A DNA stretch of 9,657 nt from an uncultured Bacilli bacterium (GTDB lineage: Bacteria; Bacillota_I; Bacilli_A; RF39; UBA660), in assembly GCA_910585335.1 (NCBI GenBank), contig CAJUCU010000012.1, positions 13,001 to 22,657 on the forward strand. The letters are read 5' to 3'. Below, one piece after another: positions 7,366 through 9,657 of the stretch (positions within the stretch are counted from its first letter, which is position 1; every line of letters starts with the position of its first letter). The notes beneath the pieces are model-generated. The model was not told the origin of the DNA and did no database searches. It saw only the letters and a program-made list of their open reading frames with translations. The position numbers and the translations under genes were made by a program.

Positions 7366-7390
7366 CAAATAAAGAGTTTTATGGTATTAT
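7362..7390 (+). promoter_or_regulatory. Near-consensus sigma-70-type promoter overlapping the smr stop
   Basis: A perfect TTGACA (7362-7367), a 17-bp spacer and TATTAT (7385-7390; five of six) preceded by TGG, an extended -10. It is the closest to consensus of the three promoters found here. The -35 box begins on the last base of the final smr His codon and includes the TGA stop. The start site should be near 7397, giving a leader of about 20 nt before the exported-protein gene. Confidence 0.85.
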
Positions 7391-7403
7391 ATAGAACACA
7401 AAA

Positions 7404-7411
7404 GAGAGGGG
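7404..7411 (+). promoter_or_regulatory. Shine-Dalgarno favouring the ATG at 7419
   Basis: GAGAGGGG ends 1 nt before an ATG at 7413 and 7 nt before a second in-frame ATG at 7419. Normal spacing fits the second, so 7419 is taken as the start. The difference is two residues and does not change the protein's architecture. Confidence 0.6.
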
Positions 7412-7418
7412 TATGGGA

Positions 7419-8864
7419 ATGTATACAGAAGAATACGAAGCAAATGGTTTTCCGCTTCGAAAGTTTTTATTACGATTGATATTTGCGTTAATTTTTATTT
7501 GTTTATTAATTTGGTTAGTTCCTAAATTTACATCCTCAAGAATTGAAAATAACAACAAAACAGATCTCTCACCAACGAAAGACCGCACATTTATGAGCAA
7601 TTTAGAAAAAATGCAAGCGGTTGGTGTTGATTATTATACAGAACAAAGATTACCAAAAGAAGTTGGAAAATCAGCAAAATTAACGCTTTATGACATGGTG
7701 CAAAAAAAATTAATTGTACCACTAGTGGATCGTAACGATAAGATATGTGATATGAAAAAATCATATGTAAAAATGACAAAACTAGAAAAAGAATATTTGA
7801 TGAAGATTAATTTAAAGTGTGAAGCAGAAGAAGATTATCTTTTAATTCATTTAGGCGCATATAAATATTGTGATTCTGCAGTTTGTCCTAAAGAAGAAAT
7901 AACAATAGAAGAAGAAAAATCAAAACAAAAAAAGGAAGTGGCATTTGGAAAAAACACTTCTGCGAAATCTAAAATAAAGCCTTCAAGTGAGTTAGCAATA
8001 AATGCAGATGAAATAACAGCAGAAGGGGCTACAAATGAACCAACAGAAGAAAAGCCACAATGGGTAGTTGGTTATCAATATGAATATAAAAAGGCAATAG
8101 GTAGCAAATATTCAGACTGGAGCAGTTGGACTCCATGGCAACATACAAGTTGTCAGACAAAAGCCTATGGGTGTAATGACCAAGACCCTAGTTGTCTTAA
8201 AAAAGTACAGGTATTCAAAAGAAAAGAACAAGTAGGAACTTATAATAAAGAATATGTAGCAGCAAGAAACAAAGTGATATATACAAATTCGTATCAAAAA
8301 GGTGTTTGTTCTAATTATGATTATATCTCATACAACAACAAAACCTATCTAGCCACTGCACCATATAGCACAATCAATAATGTCACAAGTACAACGGGTA
8401 GAAATATAGAGGGTTGGCAATACAACGGTAGAAAAACTTATATAGAACCACCTCATGATACTTTAACAACTAGGTATATATATGTAAGTGCAGATTTCAG
8501 CAATTGTAGGGGCACTTGTGAAGTAGCACCTAAAAAAATCTATGATGTTTATACTTATACTGGATCTATCGGAGTAGTCACTAGTACAACGACATCTGGA
8601 AGTATAAAAAATCAGTATAATCAGACTATAAAAATTAACTGTAATCAAACAGTAAATAAGACAGTACCTATTTATGCAAATATCACCACTTATGAAAAAG
8701 CATTAAGAAAAGAAGCACTATATGGTACAGTATGTTATGCTAGTGAAAAAACAAGAAGTTTATTATCACAAGGTAGTATAGATACAAAATGGAGTAATTA
8801 TAACGATCAAAAGTTACTTAGTAATGGTTATTACTATACAGGTAACAAAAGACAAAAAGGATAA
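7419..8864 (+). CDS. Membrane-anchored, Cys-rich extracellular protein with a WxxWxxW motif, unknown function
   Basis: Not recognised as a named family. Of 481 residues, 1-15 are a short cytoplasmic tail ending in Arg/Lys. A hydrophobic segment (about 16-34) follows, with no signal-peptidase or lipobox site that I can see, so an N-terminal anchor with the rest outside is inferred. A first domain (about 55-155) has LTLYDMVQKKLI, a Cys pair (110, 134), and C-x4-C at 151/156. This layout recalls pilin-like or surface-protein domains of Bacillota, but only by impression. A Glu/Lys/Ala-rich linker (160-213) leads to a second domain opened by SDWSSWTPW (233-240), a thrombospondin-type-1-like triple Trp, followed by Cys245, Cys252 and Cys259. 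The C-terminal 220 residues are rich in Asn, Thr and Tyr with Cys297, 363, 367, 408 and 439. Twelve extracellular Cys suggest disulfides. It has its own promoter, and the next gene starts 18 nt downstream. Confidence 0.8.
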   Translation: MYTEEYEANGFPLRKFLLRLIFALIFICLLIWLVPKFTSSRIENNNKTDLSPTKDRTFMSNLEKMQAVGVDYYTEQRLPKEVGKSAKLTLYDMVQKKLIVPLVDRNDKICDMKKSYVKMTKLEKEYLMKINLKCEAEEDYLLIHLGAYKYCDSAVCPKEEITIEEEKSKQKKEVAFGKNTSAKSKIKPSSELAINADEITAEGATNEPTEEKPQWVVGYQYEYKKAIGSKYSDWSSWTPWQHTSCQTKAYGCNDQDPSCLKKVQVFKRKEQVGTYNKEYVAARNKVIYTNSYQKGVCSNYDYISYNNKTYLATAPYSTINNVTSTTGRNIEGWQYNGRKTYIEPPHDTLTTRYIYVSADFSNCRGTCEVAPKKIYDVYTYTGSIGVVTSTTTSGSIKNQYNQTIKINCNQTVNKTVPIYANITTYEKALRKEALYGTVCYASEKTRSLLSQGSIDTKWSNYNDQKLLSNGYYYTGNKRQKG

Positions 8865-8868
8865 AATT

Positions 8869-8874
8869 AGGAGG
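8869..8874 (+). promoter_or_regulatory. Strong Shine-Dalgarno of the last gene
   Basis: AGGAGG lies 8 nt before the ATG at 8883, in the 18-nt gap after the preceding stop. This consensus site at ideal spacing supports the start of the right-edge gene although its stop lies outside the window. Confidence 0.85.
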
Positions 8875-8882
8875 AACGGTTT

Positions 8883-9657
8883 ATGAAGTTAGAAGATTTA
8901 AAACCAGGAGAATTATTATTAAAAGAGGAAAATGGAGTACCGATATTAGTATATCGCATAGAGTCAAAAGGGAAAGAAGATAAGATTACAAAGATTCCTT
9001 TATTAACACGAGAAGGCGAGTTTATGCCAAGAGTGTTAAATTTAATTGCCTATACCAATGAATTAGGAAAGGATAGAATTCATTCCGAATTGACAAATAA
9101 AGCTGTAATAAAAGGGTTAGAACATTATACAAATGTTAATTTAATGCCAAAAGAAAATCTAGAGAAGTTAAATCAAGGAATTCATACTAAACAACCAGAG
9201 AAAAAGAAGAATTTTGGTGTCTATGACCTTCAAGGTACTAATAACATCATGGTAACAGAACAATATGGAAGACCAGAAGTTTTATACTATGGAGAAGGAG
9301 CAGGGCTTAATTCAATTCCATTAAAAAAAGAAAATGGTGAGTATAATGAAGAGGCTCTAGATTTAATAAGAAAAGCAGATTCTAAGAAACAAGATATTAT
9401 ATTTTCAGGATTATCAGAAGATATGGGACAGGGGATTCTAGAAAAGACAAAAGCGAAAGTAAAAATAATTACAAATCAAAACAACGTATCAAAAACACCT
9501 GTAGAAAATATAAGTTCTGAACCATTAATGTTAGAAGATAAAAATTTAACGAAAGAAAAAGCGCTAAATCATGCAACAAGAAGTATGGGGCTTAATGATA
9601 TGTTTAGTGATATTCCAACACCACAAGAACCAATGATGATAGAAGATAAGAGTCTAG
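8883..9657 (+). CDS. Unknown soluble Lys/Glu-rich protein, 3'-truncated by the window end
   Basis: The frame is open from the ATG at 8883 to the last base (258 full codons) with no stop, so the gene continues to the right. I do not recognise it. It begins MKLEDLKPGELLLKEENG and shows no signal peptide or membrane segment, so a cytoplasmic place is inferred. Residues 1-85 look like a compact mixed alpha/beta domain (LVYRIESKG, KIPLLTREGEF, LNLIAYTNELG). A second ordered-looking part (about 110-195) includes YDLQGTNNIMVTEQYGRPEV and a KQDIIFSGLSEDMGQGILEKTKAKVKII-type strand-helix-strand stretch (residues 166-194). From about 197 it becomes linker-like and contains EPLMLEDKNL (213-222) and EPMMIEDKSL (249-258), two copies 36 residues apart. 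Co-transcription with the exported Cys-rich protein upstream is likely, so the two may work together across the membrane; that is inference only. Confidence 0.85.
   Translation, partial: MKLEDLKPGELLLKEENGVPILVYRIESKGKEDKITKIPLLTREGEFMPRVLNLIAYTNELGKDRIHSELTNKAVIKGLEHYTNVNLMPKENLEKLNQGIHTKQPEKKKNFGVYDLQGTNNIMVTEQYGRPEVLYYGEGAGLNSIPLKKENGEYNEEALDLIRKADSKKQDIIFSGLSEDMGQGILEKTKAKVKIITNQNNVSKTPVENISSEPLMLEDKNLTKEKALNHATRSMGLNDMFSDIPTPQEPMMIEDKSL

Noticed and set aside
7379..7779. Two minus-strand frames across the promoter and 5' part of the exported-protein gene (others at 8112-8297 and 8463-8648)
   Set aside because: They overlap a gene with a strong promoter, signal anchor and sensible composition; their peptides are Ile/Phe/Tyr-rich shadows.

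Overview
The window is about 9.7 kb of AT-rich, gene-dense DNA from a low-GC Gram-positive bacterium (Bacillota). The order primase, housekeeping sigma factor, TrmK matches the macromolecular-synthesis operon of that phylum, and the Shine-Dalgarno sequences and sigma-70-type promoters fit it. TGA ends trmK and the Smr gene, and tryptophan is written TGG where it was checked, so the standard bacterial code applies and a mycoplasma with reassigned TGA is unlikely. Protein features alone suggest an uncultured or gut-type Bacilli/Erysipelotrichia/Clostridia-like fermenter; this is inference and no closer placement is possible by eye. All genes lie on the + strand.

Left block (1-2947): the 3' part of dnaG, then rpoD (5-nt gap), then trmK (TAATG overlap), closed by a clear intrinsic terminator at 2911-2947. 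This is an information-processing operon: primer synthesis, vegetative sigma factor and tRNA m1A22 methylation.

Centre (2948-5981): a roughly 240-bp gap with no convincing gene, an extended -10 promoter, a monocistronic pyruvate, phosphate dikinase gene (ppdK) with all expected catalytic residues, and an intrinsic terminator. PPDK points to PPi-linked glycolysis or pyruvate-to-PEP conversion.

Right-centre (5982-7365): a second AT-rich gap, another extended -10 promoter, then a PfkB-family sugar kinase whose 3' end overlaps by 14 nt a small stand-alone Smr-domain protein.

Right edge (7362-9657): a near-consensus promoter whose -35 box overlaps the Smr stop codon drives two genes of unknown function. 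The first is a membrane-anchored, exported, Cys-rich protein with a thrombospondin-type WxxWxxW motif. The second is a soluble-looking, lysine/glutamate-rich protein cut by the window end, with the start of a possible 36-residue repeat. This pair is the only part of the window that could be a poorly described system; the rest is ordinary core genome. No tRNA or rRNA genes, CRISPR arrays, insertion sequences or attachment sites were seen.
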